Source: Leptotrichia sp. oral taxon 847
GTDB taxonomy: Bacteria; Fusobacteriota; Fusobacteriia; Fusobacteriales; Leptotrichiaceae
Length of the DNA stretch: 64,000 bases
Assembly: GCF_001553645.1 (NCBI RefSeq)
Contig: NZ_CP014231.1
Span: 1,984,001-2,048,000, forward strand
Direction of reading: 5' to 3'
Shown here: one piece after another, positions 52,013 to 61,230 of the stretch
Numbering within the stretch: the stretch's first letter is position 1
Layout of the letters: the number at the start of each line of letters is the position of its first letter
Notes under the pieces: model-generated
Databases searched by the model: none
What the model was told of the DNA's origin: nothing
The model's input: only the letters and a program-made list of their open reading frames with translations
Program-made: the position numbers and the translations under genes

Positions 52013-52588
52013 ATGAAAGTTTTGGGAATTGATCCAGGAACAGCTATTGTCGGTTATTCGATTATTGATTATTCAAAGAAAAAATTTGATGTTTTGGATT
52101 ACGGATGTATTTTTACTGAAAAAGATGAAGATATGCCAATTAGATTGGAGAAAATTTATAATTCATTAGATGAAATTATAAATCGATACAAGCCAACTGA
52201 TATGGCGATAGAAGATTTATTCTTTTTTAAAAATCAAAAAACAGTTATAAAAGTTGGACAAGCAAGAGGTGTGATTACGCTTGCAGGACAAAAAAATAAA
52301 TTAAATTTGTTTAGCTATACTCCACTTCAAGTGAAAATGGGAATTGCAGGATACGGTCGGGCGGACAAAAAACAAATTCAACAGATGGTAAAAATGATTT
52401 TGCACTTGGATGCAGTTCCAAAGCCTGATGATGCGGCAGATGCGCTTGCGATTGCAATTACTCACATCAATTCAAAAAATGGATTTGGTGGCTTTGAGCG
52501 AGGGGACAATATCACAAAAAAATTAGAAAAATTGAATACGGATAAAATAAAGTTATCCGATTATAAAAAATTGTTAAATAGTAAATAA
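52013..52588 (+). CDS. ruvC: Holliday junction resolvase RuvC
   Basis: Endonuclease that resolves recombination junctions with RuvAB. The 191-residue protein has the first catalytic Asp in VLGIDPGTAIVGYSI, Glu in DMAIEDLFFFKNQKT, and the C-terminal acidic pair in PKPDDAADALAIAITH. ATG 52013 follows GGGAG by 6 bp; ATG 51998 precedes it in frame but lies over that site. Confidence 0.96.
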   Translation: MKVLGIDPGTAIVGYSIIDYSKKKFDVLDYGCIFTEKDEDMPIRLEKIYNSLDEIINRYKPTDMAIEDLFFFKNQKTVIKVGQARGVITLAGQKNKLNLFSYTPLQVKMGIAGYGRADKKQIQQMVKMILHLDAVPKPDDAADALAIAITHINSKNGFGGFERGDNITKKLEKLNTDKIKLSDYKKLLNSK

Positions 52589-52611
52589 TGGAAATAAAAA
52601 GGTGGTAAAAA

Positions 52612-53079
52612 ATGAATATAGTTTTATTAAATCCAGAAATTCACGTGAATACAGGTAATATAGGAAGAACTTGTGTTTTGACAAATACAAAATTACATCT
52701 AATAAAGCCTCTGGGATTTGAATTAGATGATAAAAAAATAAGAAGGGCTGGACTGGATTATTGGAAAAATGTTCAGCTTTTTGTCTGGGAAAATTTGGAA
52801 GATTTTTGGAGCAAAAATATTGAAAATAATGACAGTGCTAGAATTTATATGGCGACTACAAAAACTAAAAAGAAATATACCGATGTAAAATTCCAAAAAG
52901 ATGATTATATAATGTTTGGACCTGAGTCGAGAGGAATTCCAGAAGATTTTTTGAATACTCATAAGGAAAAAAATATAACAATTCCAATGTTGCCGCTAGG
53001 GCGTTCACTAAATTTGTCAAATGCAGTTGCAATTGTTTTGTACGAAGCGTTAAGACAGATTAATTTTGAATTTGAATAA
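52612..53079 (+). CDS. trmL: tRNA (cytidine/uridine-34-2'-O)-methyltransferase
   Basis: SPOUT methyltransferase acting on the wobble base of tRNA-Leu. The 155-residue protein has the TrmL marks LLNPEIHVNTGNIGRTCVLT, LIKPLGFELDDKKIRRAGLDYW, FGPESRGIPEDFL and IPMLPLGRSLNLSNAVAIVLYEALRQ. It follows ruvC by 23 bp. Confidence 0.95.
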   Translation: MNIVLLNPEIHVNTGNIGRTCVLTNTKLHLIKPLGFELDDKKIRRAGLDYWKNVQLFVWENLEDFWSKNIENNDSARIYMATTKTKKKYTDVKFQKDDYIMFGPESRGIPEDFLNTHKEKNITIPMLPLGRSLNLSNAVAIVLYEALRQINFEFE

Positions 53080-53093
53080 TTAAAAAATATTTT

Positions 53094-53121
53094 TTGAGTT
53101 ATATCGAATATGTGATATAAT
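53094..53121 (+). promoter_or_regulatory. Promoter upstream of thyA
   Basis: TTGAGT (53094-53099) and TATAAT (53116-53121) with a 16-base spacer. The resulting leader before thyA is about 100 bases. Confidence 0.65.
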
Positions 53122-53230
53122 AAAAAGCGACAGAAAACAGTGAAAGGAGAAATTTCTTAAATTCAAAGTAAAATTAATTTTATAAAAAATAAATTTATTA
53201 TAAATTTTGTAAATTTAAGAGCTAAGGAGT

Positions 53231-54100
53231 ATGAAGCAATATTTAGATATGGTAAAATACGTATTAGATAATGGAACGAGAAAAAAGAATCGAACGGGAG
53301 TGGACACCATTTCTACATTTGCCTATTTTTACAAAGTTGATTTAGGTAATGGATATCCACTTTTAACCACAAAAAAAATGTATTTTAATTCAATGCTACA
53401 TGAGTTGTTTTGGTATTTGTCAGGTGATGAAAATATAAGAAATTTGAGGAAAAAAACAAAAATCTGGGATGCTTGGGCTGACAAGGAAGGTAGACTTGAA
53501 ACGGCTTATGGAAGATTTTGGAGAAGGTATCCTGTGCCAGAAATTTCGCTGGATGGGGAAGTTTTTGCAGATGAAAGTAATCCTTGGACAACACGGGAAG
53601 AAAATGGACAGCTTGTATTTGACCAAATCCAATACATCATTGATACATTAAAGGAAATGAAAGTAAACCCGCAGACAAAAAATGGACGAAGAATGGTAGT
53701 TGTCGCTTGGAATCCAGGAAATGCCACCATTAGTAAGTTGCCACCATGTCATTATACTTTTGCGTTTAATGTTACGGGAAATAAATTAAATTGTCATTTG
53801 ACTCAAAGAAGTGGAGATATTGCGTTAGGAATTCCGTTTAATTTAGCTTGTTATTCATTGCTTACAATGATGATTGCAAAAGAATGTGGGTATGAGCCTG
53901 GAGAATTTGCTCATACGATAATTGATGCTCATATTTACGAAAATCATATTGATGGACTTTGCGAGCAGATTAAAAGAGAGCCGATGAAGTTAGCTAAAAT
54001 TAAAATTGCAGATAAACCGTTTAATGAATTGACATTTGAAGATATTACGCTTGAAAATTATAAAAGTCATCCTGCAATAAAATTTGAAGTGGCGGTATAA
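53231..54100 (+). CDS. thyA: Thymidylate synthase
   Basis: Makes dTMP from dUMP using methylene-tetrahydrofolate. The 289-residue protein has the nucleophile Cys in SKLPPCHYTFAFNV, the phosphate-binding RSGDIALGIPFNLACY, and HIYENHIDGLCEQIKREP. It forms a two-gene unit with folA (18 bp gap), which regenerates its cofactor. Confidence 0.97.
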   Translation: MKQYLDMVKYVLDNGTRKKNRTGVDTISTFAYFYKVDLGNGYPLLTTKKMYFNSMLHELFWYLSGDENIRNLRKKTKIWDAWADKEGRLETAYGRFWRRYPVPEISLDGEVFADESNPWTTREENGQLVFDQIQYIIDTLKEMKVNPQTKNGRRMVVVAWNPGNATISKLPPCHYTFAFNVTGNKLNCHLTQRSGDIALGIPFNLACYSLLTMMIAKECGYEPGEFAHTIIDAHIYENHIDGLCEQIKREPMKLAKIKIADKPFNELTFEDITLENYKSHPAIKFEVAV

Positions 54101-54118
54101 CTTTGGAGGTGGAAAGAC

Positions 54119-54607
54119 ATGTATAGCTTGATTGTCGCAGTCGGAAAAAATAATGAGATTGGAAAAGAAAATAGGCTTCTTTGGCACATTAGTGAAGATT
54201 TGAAAAATTTTAAGAAAATAACTTCTGGGAAAAAAATTATAATGGGGAGAAATACATTTGAGAGTATTGGAAAACCTCTTCCAAATCGTGAGAATGTAGT
54301 GCTTTCCAAAACAATGAAAAATGATGAAAATTCAGTTTTAGTCTACAATAATTTTTCAAAATTGATAGAAAATTTTAAAGATTTGGATGAAGAAATTTTT
54401 ATTATCGGTGGGGAAAAGATATATAGAAAGTCGCTGGAAATGGGAATTATAGATAAAATGTATATAAGCTACATAGATTTTGAAGATAAAATGGCTGACG
54501 CTTATTTCCCTAAAGTAGATTTCAAAAATTGGAAAAAAGTTTTTGAGAAGAAATATGACGGTTGGAAATTTTGCATTTATGACAGAATTAAGCAGGAGAA
54601 AAATTAA
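54119..54607 (+). CDS. folA: Dihydrofolate reductase
   Basis: Reduces dihydrofolate to tetrahydrofolate with NADPH. YSLIVAVGKNNEIGKENRLLWHISEDLKNFKK shows the active-site loop with Trp and the acidic residue, then KIIMGRNTFESIGKPLPNREN and IIGGEKIYRKSL. The 162-residue length is normal. The next gene (TetR) starts 2 bp after the stop. Confidence 0.95.
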   Translation: MYSLIVAVGKNNEIGKENRLLWHISEDLKNFKKITSGKKIIMGRNTFESIGKPLPNRENVVLSKTMKNDENSVLVYNNFSKLIENFKDLDEEIFIIGGEKIYRKSLEMGIIDKMYISYIDFEDKMADAYFPKVDFKNWKKVFEKKYDGWKFCIYDRIKQEKN

Positions 54608-54609
54608 GA

Positions 54610-55176
54610 ATGCCAAAGTTAAAATTTACGAGGGAAACTATAGTTAATGCGGCTTATGATATTTTGAAAGAAGAGGGGTTTGAAAATATAAGTGCCAGAA
54701 AAATTGCAAAAAAGTTAAATTGTTCCACAGCGCCTATTTACTTTAATTTTGAGACAGTTGAAGAAGTGAAAAAAGAAGTTATTAATTTATGTAAAAAGAA
54801 ACTAAATAAATATTTATATGGAAATTATTCGCAAAGAAAAATATTAAACGCTTCAATTGGATTTGTAATCTTTGCAAGAGAAGAAAAAGAGCTGTTTAAG
54901 ACAATATTTTTAAATATTACAGAAAGATTTAAAAAATTGTATAACGAAACGTTGGATTACCTTTTGACTCAGGAAAGTCTTTTACTTAGTTTTCCCAATT
55001 TGACTTTTGAAGAAGGGAAAGAAACAATTAAAAAGTTGTGGTATTTTATATTTGGATATGCAACATTAGTTTGTACAAGCTTTAGTGAAGAAGAGAGAAA
55101 AAATGAAACTGATAAAGTTATTGAAGAAAAAATTATGGGAGTAGCAAAATATTTTAAAATAGAAAATTTTGAGTAA
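54610..55176 (+). CDS. TetR-family transcriptional regulator
   Basis: 188-residue regulator with the N-terminal TetR DNA-binding domain: TRETIVNAAYDILKEEGFENISARKIAKKLNCSTAPIYFNFETVEEVKKEV. The C-terminal half is a helical ligand domain without clear matches. It is close-packed between folA and an acyltransferase gene, but its targets cannot be read from sequence. Confidence 0.87.
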   Translation: MPKLKFTRETIVNAAYDILKEEGFENISARKIAKKLNCSTAPIYFNFETVEEVKKEVINLCKKKLNKYLYGNYSQRKILNASIGFVIFAREEKELFKTIFLNITERFKKLYNETLDYLLTQESLLLSFPNLTFEEGKETIKKLWYFIFGYATLVCTSFSEEERKNETDKVIEEKIMGVAKYFKIENFE

Positions 55177-55200
55177 GAGAAAAATGGAGAAGATAAATTT

Positions 55201-55878
55201 ATGAATAAATACAAATTTTTAGGAATAATTTTACATTTTTTTTACAGAGTTTTAAGTTTTACGACAAGAAAAGAATATTTTTATGAAAAAAATTCAGAAA
55301 TGATGAATAATCCTAATATAATTGTCTTTTGGCACAGAAAAATTTTTACAGTTTGTAATGCGACAAGAATAATAAAAAAGAAAGCATCAATCGTCAGTGC
55401 TTCCAAAGATGGAGAGATACTTGCAGAAGTTTTGAGAAGAGAAGGAAATGAGTTAATTCGGGGTTCATCAAACAAAGATAACATAAAAAGTTTAAAAGAA
55501 GCTGTGAGATATGCAAAAAAAAATTATACGCTGGGGATTGCAATTGATGGGCCTAGTGGACCAATTTTTGAGCCTAAAGCTGGAGCGGTTTTTATAGCGC
55601 AAAAAACGGGAATGCCAATAGTTCCAGTGAGTTCTTATTGTAATAAAAAGTGGATTTTTAAAAATATGTGGGACAAATTAGAAATTCCAAAACCATTTTC
55701 CAGAAATATTCACTATGTTGGGAAAGAATTCTATTTGTCCAAAGAAGTGAAAATGGAAGATGCAATAAAAATGGTAAAAGAAAAAATACATAGTGCTGGC
55801 TACAAGGCATTTGAAATTTATGAAAAAAAATATAATAAAAATTCAAAAACACTTGAATTTAATGAGGAAAAGTTTTAA
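55201..55878 (+). CDS. DUF374 lysophospholipid/lipid A acyltransferase-like protein
   Basis: 225-residue membrane-associated protein of the DUF374 family, related to LpxL-type acyltransferases. IIVFWHRKIFTVCNATRIIKK, ELIRGSSNKDNIKSLKEAVRYAKK, and IAIDGPSGPIFEPKAGAVFIAQKTGMPIVPVSSY are typical. DUF374 proteins are often encoded near lipid A/Kdo genes; the acyl acceptor is not established. A hydrophobic N-terminal segment anchors it to the membrane. Confidence 0.85.
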   Translation: MNKYKFLGIILHFFYRVLSFTTRKEYFYEKNSEMMNNPNIIVFWHRKIFTVCNATRIIKKKASIVSASKDGEILAEVLRREGNELIRGSSNKDNIKSLKEAVRYAKKNYTLGIAIDGPSGPIFEPKAGAVFIAQKTGMPIVPVSSYCNKKWIFKNMWDKLEIPKPFSRNIHYVGKEFYLSKEVKMEDAIKMVKEKIHSAGYKAFEIYEKKYNKNSKTLEFNEEKF

Positions 55879-55945
55879 AATATAAATATAATGAAAATTA
55901 AACTGAAAATATATAGTCAAATAATTTTAAGGAGGAATGAAAATT

Positions 55946-57859
55946 ATGTCAAAATCGTTTTATATAACAACACCAATTTACTATCCAAATGCGGCACCAC
56001 ACGTTGGAACGGCATATACGACGATTATTTGTGATGTTGTCGCAAGGTATAAAAGGCTGTTAGGGTATGATGTAACTTTTTTAACTGGAGTTGATGAACA
56101 TGGGCAAAAAATCCAGCAGGCTGCTGAAAAAAATGGATTTACTCCGCAGCAGTGGGTTGATAAAATGTCACAAAATTTTACGACACTTTGGGAAAAACTA
56201 AATATTTCAAATACTGATTTTATAAGAACTACACAGCAAAGACATATAAATAGCGTAAAAAAAATAATAAAAATTGTAAATGAAAAAGGAGATATCTACC
56301 GTGGGGAATACAGCGGGAAATACTGCGTTTCAGAAGAAACTTTCGTTCCTGAAAATCAATTAGTTGATGGGAAATATATGGGAAAAGAAGTTATCGACGT
56401 AAAAGAAACTTCATATTTTTTCAGATTATCAAAATATGAGGATAAATTGTTGAAATACATTGAGGAAAATCCTAATTTTATCAAGCCTGAAAGCAAAAAA
56501 AATGAAGTGATTGCATTTATAAAACAAGGGTTGCAAGATTTATCAATTTCAAGAACGGTATTTGACTGGGGAATTCCGCTAGAATTGGAAGAAGGACATG
56601 TTATTTATGTCTGGTTTGACGCTTTGACTAATTATTTGACTGGAGCCAAGTATTCAGAAGACAAAGGAAGATTTGAAGATATTTGGATAAATGGGGAAGT
56701 AAATCATGTAGTGGGAAAAGACATTTTGAGATTTCACGCTATAATTTGGCCTGCCATGCTTATGTCTGCAGGTATTCCGTTGCCTCAGACAATAGCTGCA
56801 CACGGATGGTGGACGGTTGAAGGGGAAAAGATGTCAAAATCACTTGGAAATGTCGTAAATCCGTCACAGGAAGTGGATAAATATGGACTAGATGCTTTTA
56901 GATACTATTTGATGAGGGAGGCAACTTTTGGACACGATGCGGATTATTCTAAAAAATCAATTGTTCAAAGAATAAATTCGGATTTAGCAAATGATCTTGG
57001 AAATTTGCTTAATAGAACGATCGGAATGCAGAAAAAATATTTTAATTTGGAAGTTGTGCTAAATGAAGATAATAAAGAAATTGACAATGAATTAAAAGAT
57101 TTGTGGAACAAGACGTTAAAAGAATTAGATAGACATATGAACGAATATCAATTTTCAGAAGCGCTAAAAGATATTTGGAAATTTATTTCAAGACTTAACA
57201 AATATATTGATGAATGTGAGCCTTGGAGATTGTCAAAAGAAGAAGACAAGAGGGATAGGCTTTCAACAGTGATGTACAACTTAATAGAAGGACTTTACAA
57301 AGTTGCGATAATTGTTTCGCCATTTATGCCGCAGACGGCTCAAAAAATGTTAGATCAATTGGGATTAGTTGAAGATGTAACCAAGGATAAATTGAAAAAG
57401 TTTAAAGAATGGGGAATTTATCCGATTGGAAATAAATTAAAGGAACCTAAACCTATTTTTCCAAGAATTGATTTGAAAGAAATTGAAGAAGAAGCTGGAG
57501 AAGACGAATTTAGCTCAAATTTAAAAATAGGAAATTCAATTACAATTGATGATTTTAACAAAGTTGAAATAAAAGTTGTACAAATTATAAAAGTTTCAAA
57601 AATTGAAAATGCGGATAGACTACTAAAATTTGTTGTTGATACAGGAACTGAAAAAAGACAGATTGTGTCAGGAATTGCAAAATGGTATGAGAATGAAGAA
57701 GAATTGGTTGGAAAAAAAGTTATGGCCGTGTTAAATTTAAAGCCAGTAAAATTAAAAGGAGAAATTTCACAGGGAATGCTTTTGACAACTTCAGAGAAAA
57801 AACAGATAAAACTTGTATTTATTGATGAAAAAGTAAAACTTGGAGCGAATATTAAATAA
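55946..57859 (+). CDS. metG: Methionyl-tRNA synthetase
   Basis: Charges tRNA-Met. The 637-residue protein has PHVGTAYTTIICDVVARYKR with the HIGH-like motif, KMSKSLGNVVNPSQEVDKYGLDAFRYYLMRE, and a C-terminal tRNA-binding (EMAP/Trbp111) domain (about 530-637, EIKVVQIIKVSKIENADRLLKFVVDTG). The zinc-knuckle cysteines are mostly missing: only one Cys remains in GKYCVSEETFVPENQLVDGKYMGK. ATG 55946 is chosen because AGGAGG is ten bases upstream; ATG 55937 is too close to it. Confidence 0.96.
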   Translation: MSKSFYITTPIYYPNAAPHVGTAYTTIICDVVARYKRLLGYDVTFLTGVDEHGQKIQQAAEKNGFTPQQWVDKMSQNFTTLWEKLNISNTDFIRTTQQRHINSVKKIIKIVNEKGDIYRGEYSGKYCVSEETFVPENQLVDGKYMGKEVIDVKETSYFFRLSKYEDKLLKYIEENPNFIKPESKKNEVIAFIKQGLQDLSISRTVFDWGIPLELEEGHVIYVWFDALTNYLTGAKYSEDKGRFEDIWINGEVNHVVGKDILRFHAIIWPAMLMSAGIPLPQTIAAHGWWTVEGEKMSKSLGNVVNPSQEVDKYGLDAFRYYLMREATFGHDADYSKKSIVQRINSDLANDLGNLLNRTIGMQKKYFNLEVVLNEDNKEIDNELKDLWNKTLKELDRHMNEYQFSEALKDIWKFISRLNKYIDECEPWRLSKEEDKRDRLSTVMYNLIEGLYKVAIIVSPFMPQTAQKMLDQLGLVEDVTKDKLKKFKEWGIYPIGNKLKEPKPIFPRIDLKEIEEEAGEDEFSSNLKIGNSITIDDFNKVEIKVVQIIKVSKIENADRLLKFVVDTGTEKRQIVSGIAKWYENEEELVGKKVMAVLNLKPVKLKGEISQGMLLTTSEKKQIKLVFIDEKVKLGANIK

Positions 57860-57919
57860 AACTAAAAGGTTACGGGGTTACGGTTAATGTTTAATTTTGA
57901 AAGACAGGATTGATAAAAT

Positions 57920-59299
57920 ATGAAAAAATGGTTATATTTATTTTTTGTTCCATTTATATTTGTGGCGTGTTCCAATGACAGGGGATATGATTATTTGGAA
58001 AATTCCCTACTTGGTATTTTCTCAAAGCAAGAAAGTGATGACTATATAACAAAACAGCTGGAAAAAGCGATAAAATTGAAAAATAAAGAGGCTTTTGCGC
58101 TAGCACTTATATATTTGGAAGGAAATAGTGAAGAAATTTTTGATAAGTATTTAAAAAAAAGTAACGGATATGCTGAATATTTTAAAGCACTTTTATTAAA
58201 AAAACAAAATGGTAGTGAAAATGAAATTTTAGAACTTTTAGAGAGTGCTGCAAAACAAGGATTTAACAAAGCTTATTATGTAATGGGAGATATTTATGAA
58301 AATAAATTAGAATTTACAAAAGCTCAAGAGTATTTTAAAAAAGGTAAAGATAGTGGAGATTTTTTGTCTTTGCGTTCATATGAAGCTGGGAAAAATATGA
58401 TGAATTATTACAAAAAGATAGAAACTTTAAATAAAAAAATGAGTGAAGGAAATATCTCAACTGATGAAAAAAAAGAGTTGGGAACATTGCTTGTGGAAAG
58501 AACACAGTATGCTGGAAAAGCTTATGATATTTTAAAGGATTTTTTGGTTGAAAATTATCCGCCTGCGCTTTATGCAAAAGCAAAAGTATTGGAAGGTGAC
58601 GGAAAAACCGATGAAGCGATTAAAATATATCAAGATACATTATTTAAAAACAAATATTATTTGTCAGCTTATGAAATAGCAAAAAAATTGGCAGATGAAA
58701 ACAAAAGCTATGACACTGCACTTCTACCTTTAGAAGATGTGAAAAGTGATGAAATCCTAATTAATAGTTATATGGGATTTTTATATGAAAACCTAGGTAA
58801 TTTTAAAGAAGCTGAAAAATATTATTTAAAAGCAGTGGCTAAAAATGATATAGATACAATGTATTATTTGGGAAAAATGTATGAAACTCAAAATGAATTG
58901 AAAAAAGCTAAAAATATGTATACTAAAGCTTATTCTCTTGGTTCATCTGAAGCGGGAGAAAGACTAGCTTTTCTTTATGAGAATGAAGAGCAAAGTAAAA
59001 ATACAGCTCAATCGGAAATTTTGAAAAATAAGGAAGCTAAAAAAATATTGGAAAGATTATCTAAAAATGATATAGACAGTGCAACAGTAGCTTTGAGTTC
59101 ATATTATCCAAAAAACAGTAACAAAGTTAGAATATTAAATTTAAAAGCAGCTGTGGATCAATATCCTGAAGCATACTATAATTTGGGAGTTTATTATTTT
59201 AATAAGAAAAAAAATAAAAAATCTAAATTTTATTTTATAGCTGCTAAAAGTACAGGATTTGACATTGGAGACTTTTATGAAGCATTTTTAAAAAATTAA
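57920..59299 (+). CDS. TPR/Sel1-repeat lipoprotein
   Basis: 459-residue lipoprotein: the signal peptide ends in a lipobox with Cys17 (FIFVAC). The rest is made of helical repeats of about 34-36 residues, such as AYYVMGDIYENKLEFTKAQEYFKKGKDSG, YMGFLYENLGNFKEAEKYYLKAVAKND and MYYLGKMYETQNELKKAKNMYTKAYSLG, typical of TPR or Sel1-like scaffolds. Likely anchored on the periplasmic face of a membrane. No partner is evident, though it precedes a TlpA-like lipoprotein by 30 bp. Confidence 0.85.
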   Translation: MKKWLYLFFVPFIFVACSNDRGYDYLENSLLGIFSKQESDDYITKQLEKAIKLKNKEAFALALIYLEGNSEEIFDKYLKKSNGYAEYFKALLLKKQNGSENEILELLESAAKQGFNKAYYVMGDIYENKLEFTKAQEYFKKGKDSGDFLSLRSYEAGKNMMNYYKKIETLNKKMSEGNISTDEKKELGTLLVERTQYAGKAYDILKDFLVENYPPALYAKAKVLEGDGKTDEAIKIYQDTLFKNKYYLSAYEIAKKLADENKSYDTALLPLEDVKSDEILINSYMGFLYENLGNFKEAEKYYLKAVAKNDIDTMYYLGKMYETQNELKKAKNMYTKAYSLGSSEAGERLAFLYENEEQSKNTAQSEILKNKEAKKILERLSKNDIDSATVALSSYYPKNSNKVRILNLKAAVDQYPEAYYNLGVYYFNKKKNKKSKFYFIAAKSTGFDIGDFYEAFLKN

Positions 59300-59328
59300 T
59301 CAATAAAAATTAAGAAAAGAGGAGAAAA

Positions 59329-59844
59329 ATGAAAAAATTTATTTTAATGTTATCATTATTTTTAGTATTTGTATTGTCTTGTGGGAAAGGTAAGGAATTT
59401 GTTGTGAAACCATTAAATGGAGCGCAAGATTTAGCAGGAGCTGCACTTCCAGAATTTGAGCTAAAAGATTTAGATGGGAAAAAAGTAAAAAGTACGAAAA
59501 TTTTCAAAAATGGAAAAAAGACTTTGTTTATAGTCGCAGCTGAATGGTGTCCACATTGTCGTGAAGAAATCCCTGAAGTACAAAGATTTTATGAAAAGAA
59601 TAAAGATAAAGTAAATGTAGTTGTGGTATTTACAAATGCCAGATCAAGTTTGGGAAAAACTCAAGCATATATGAAAGAAAACGGATATACGATACCCGCA
59701 TATTATGATGAAAATGGAGAAATCCTAAGAGGATTTGACGTACAAGGATTCCCATTTAATTTAAAAATTAATGGTGATAAAGTCGAAGAAGAATTGGAGT
59801 TGCCAGTGGATGAAGATTCACTTACAAAAACTTTTATGAATTAA
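59329..59844 (+). CDS. TlpA/ResA-like thioredoxin-fold lipoprotein
   Basis: 171-residue lipoprotein with Cys18 in the lipobox (FVLSC) and a thioredoxin-like domain. The redox motif is Cys74-Pro-His-Cys77 (AAEWCPHCREEIPEVQRFY), as in DsbA-type proteins, and the conserved cis-Pro lies in VQGFPFNLKING. It probably reduces or exchanges disulfides of exported proteins outside the cytoplasm. The ribosome binding site GAGGAG is at normal distance. Confidence 0.88.
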   Translation: MKKFILMLSLFLVFVLSCGKGKEFVVKPLNGAQDLAGAALPEFELKDLDGKKVKSTKIFKNGKKTLFIVAAEWCPHCREEIPEVQRFYEKNKDKVNVVVVFTNARSSLGKTQAYMKENGYTIPAYYDENGEILRGFDVQGFPFNLKINGDKVEEELELPVDEDSLTKTFMN

Positions 59845-59848
59845 TTTC

Positions 59849-59877
59849 TTTACATAAAAAAAAATGTATGATATAAT
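59849..59877 (+). promoter_or_regulatory. Promoter of rpsO
   Basis: TTTACA (59849-59854) and TATAAT (59872-59877) with a 17-base spacer, 79 bp before rpsO. Confidence 0.75.
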
Positions 59878-59955
59878 ATTAAGGAATTTAAACTATGAAT
59901 ATCAGTTTGCCACTATATTCTTGGTTTAGATAATAAAATTAGGAGGAAATTATAA

Positions 59956-60219
59956 ATGGCATTAACATCGAAAAAAGAAATTATTGAAAAATTTGGAAAA
60001 AACGCTCAAGATACAGGTTCTGCTGAAGTTCAAATAGCTTTGTTGACAGATAGAATCAGTCACTTGACAGGACACTTAAAAGTACATCCTAAAGATGTTC
60101 ATTCAAGAGTGGGATTATTAAAATTAATCGGAAAAAGAAGAAGATTATTAAACTATGTTAAAAATAGAAATGTAGACGATTACAGAAATTTAATCGAAAA
60201 ATTAGGAATCAGAAAATAG
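59956..60219 (+). CDS. rpsO: Ribosomal protein S15
   Basis: Primary 16S rRNA-binding protein of the 30S central domain. The 87-residue protein is typical: [61 protein letters not shown] precedes the ATG. Unlike the common rpsO-pnp order, pnp is 45 kb away here. Confidence 0.98.
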   Translation: MALTSKKEIIEKFGKNAQDTGSAEVQIALLTDRISHLTGHLKVHPKDVHSRVGLLKLIGKRRRLLNYVKNRNVDDYRNLIEKLGIRK

Positions 60220-60230
60220 TGAATATATAA

Positions 60231-60257
60231 GGAGCGTACTAGATATGCTCTTTTTTT
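60231..60257 (+). terminator. Terminator of rpsO
   Basis: GAGCGTA and TATGCTC form a stem (one G-T pair) with a short CTAGA loop, followed by a T8 run. Confidence 0.88.
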
Positions 60258-60330
60258 TGAAAAATAAAAAGAACAAAGGAAAGGAGAGCATGGTATCTAT
60301 ATAGTTTTATATATTTATCCTGCAAAAAAT

Positions 60331-61173
60331 ATGTTAAAATTTTTTCTTACAGTATTTAAAAATATTTTGTCAATTTTTCCGCTGAAATGGCGATACAAAT
60401 TTTTTGAAAAAATAGGACTATTAGCATATTTTTTAGTAAAAAAAAGACGAGAATTAACACTAGAAAATATAAAAAACGCTTTTCCCCAAAAAAATGAAAA
60501 AGAAGTCAAAAGAATAGCCAAAGAATCATACAAAACTATGGGAAAAATGATAATGACTTCAATTTTTTTGGAAGAAATTACAAAAGGTGAAAATACTGTA
60601 GTTGAAAACGAAGAATTGATGAAAAAAGCGATAGAAATAGCAAAAGACAAGGCAGTTTTAATTGTTTCGCTCCATTTAGGCGGATTTGAGGCGGGAAGTA
60701 AAATGGAAAATTTGAGAAAATTTTATGCCGTTTTCAGAAAACAAAAAAATGAAAAAATTAATGATTTAATGTCCGAGTGGCGAAAAAAAGGCGGATTAAA
60801 TTCCATCCCGTTGCACGAAAGTCGGCTTTTAAGTAAGGCTATAAATGAAAAATCCATAATTGCATTAGCTTCAGATCACTACGGGAAAGATGTGGAAGTT
60901 GAGTTTTTTGGTAGAAAAACAACAGCGGTTGCTGGACCTGTACTTTTGTCGATTAAGCATAAAGTACCGTTGGTATTAGCTTATGCGGTATTTGATAAAA
61001 ATAATAAAATAATTGTAAAAAATAAAAAGATTATTGAGATAGAAAAGCAGAGCAAGTTAAAAGAAACTATGAAATTTAATATGCAAAAAATTTACAATGA
61101 ATTTGAAGAAATAATTAGAGAGTATCCAGAGCAATATATGTGGCAGCATAAAAGATGGAGAAAAAAAAAGTAA
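60331..61173 (+). CDS. LpxL-family lauroyl/lipid A acyltransferase
   Basis: 280-residue inner-membrane acyltransferase of the LpxL/HtrB family that adds secondary acyl chains to lipid A. Family marks are KKRRELTLENIKNAFPQKNEKE, the catalytic HLGGFEAGSKMENL (H-x4-E), and ALASDHYGKDVEVEFFGRKTTAVAGP; QYMWQHKRWRKKK is the usual C-terminus. The ribosome binding site is poor (ATCCTGCAAAAAAT before the ATG), so the exact start is uncertain. Confidence 0.88.
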   Translation: MLKFFLTVFKNILSIFPLKWRYKFFEKIGLLAYFLVKKRRELTLENIKNAFPQKNEKEVKRIAKESYKTMGKMIMTSIFLEEITKGENTVVENEELMKKAIEIAKDKAVLIVSLHLGGFEAGSKMENLRKFYAVFRKQKNEKINDLMSEWRKKGGLNSIPLHESRLLSKAINEKSIIALASDHYGKDVEVEFFGRKTTAVAGPVLLSIKHKVPLVLAYAVFDKNNKIIVKNKKIIEIEKQSKLKETMKFNMQKIYNEFEEIIREYPEQYMWQHKRWRKKK

Positions 61174-61230
61174 AAAAAGATTTAAAATGAGAAAAGAATA
61201 TTTTTATTCAATTCAAAATTTTAAATCTTT

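Noticed and set aside
55880-55945. T-box or other riboswitch before metG (and before trpS)
   Set aside because: The gaps are short and lack the T-box sequence and specifier stem.
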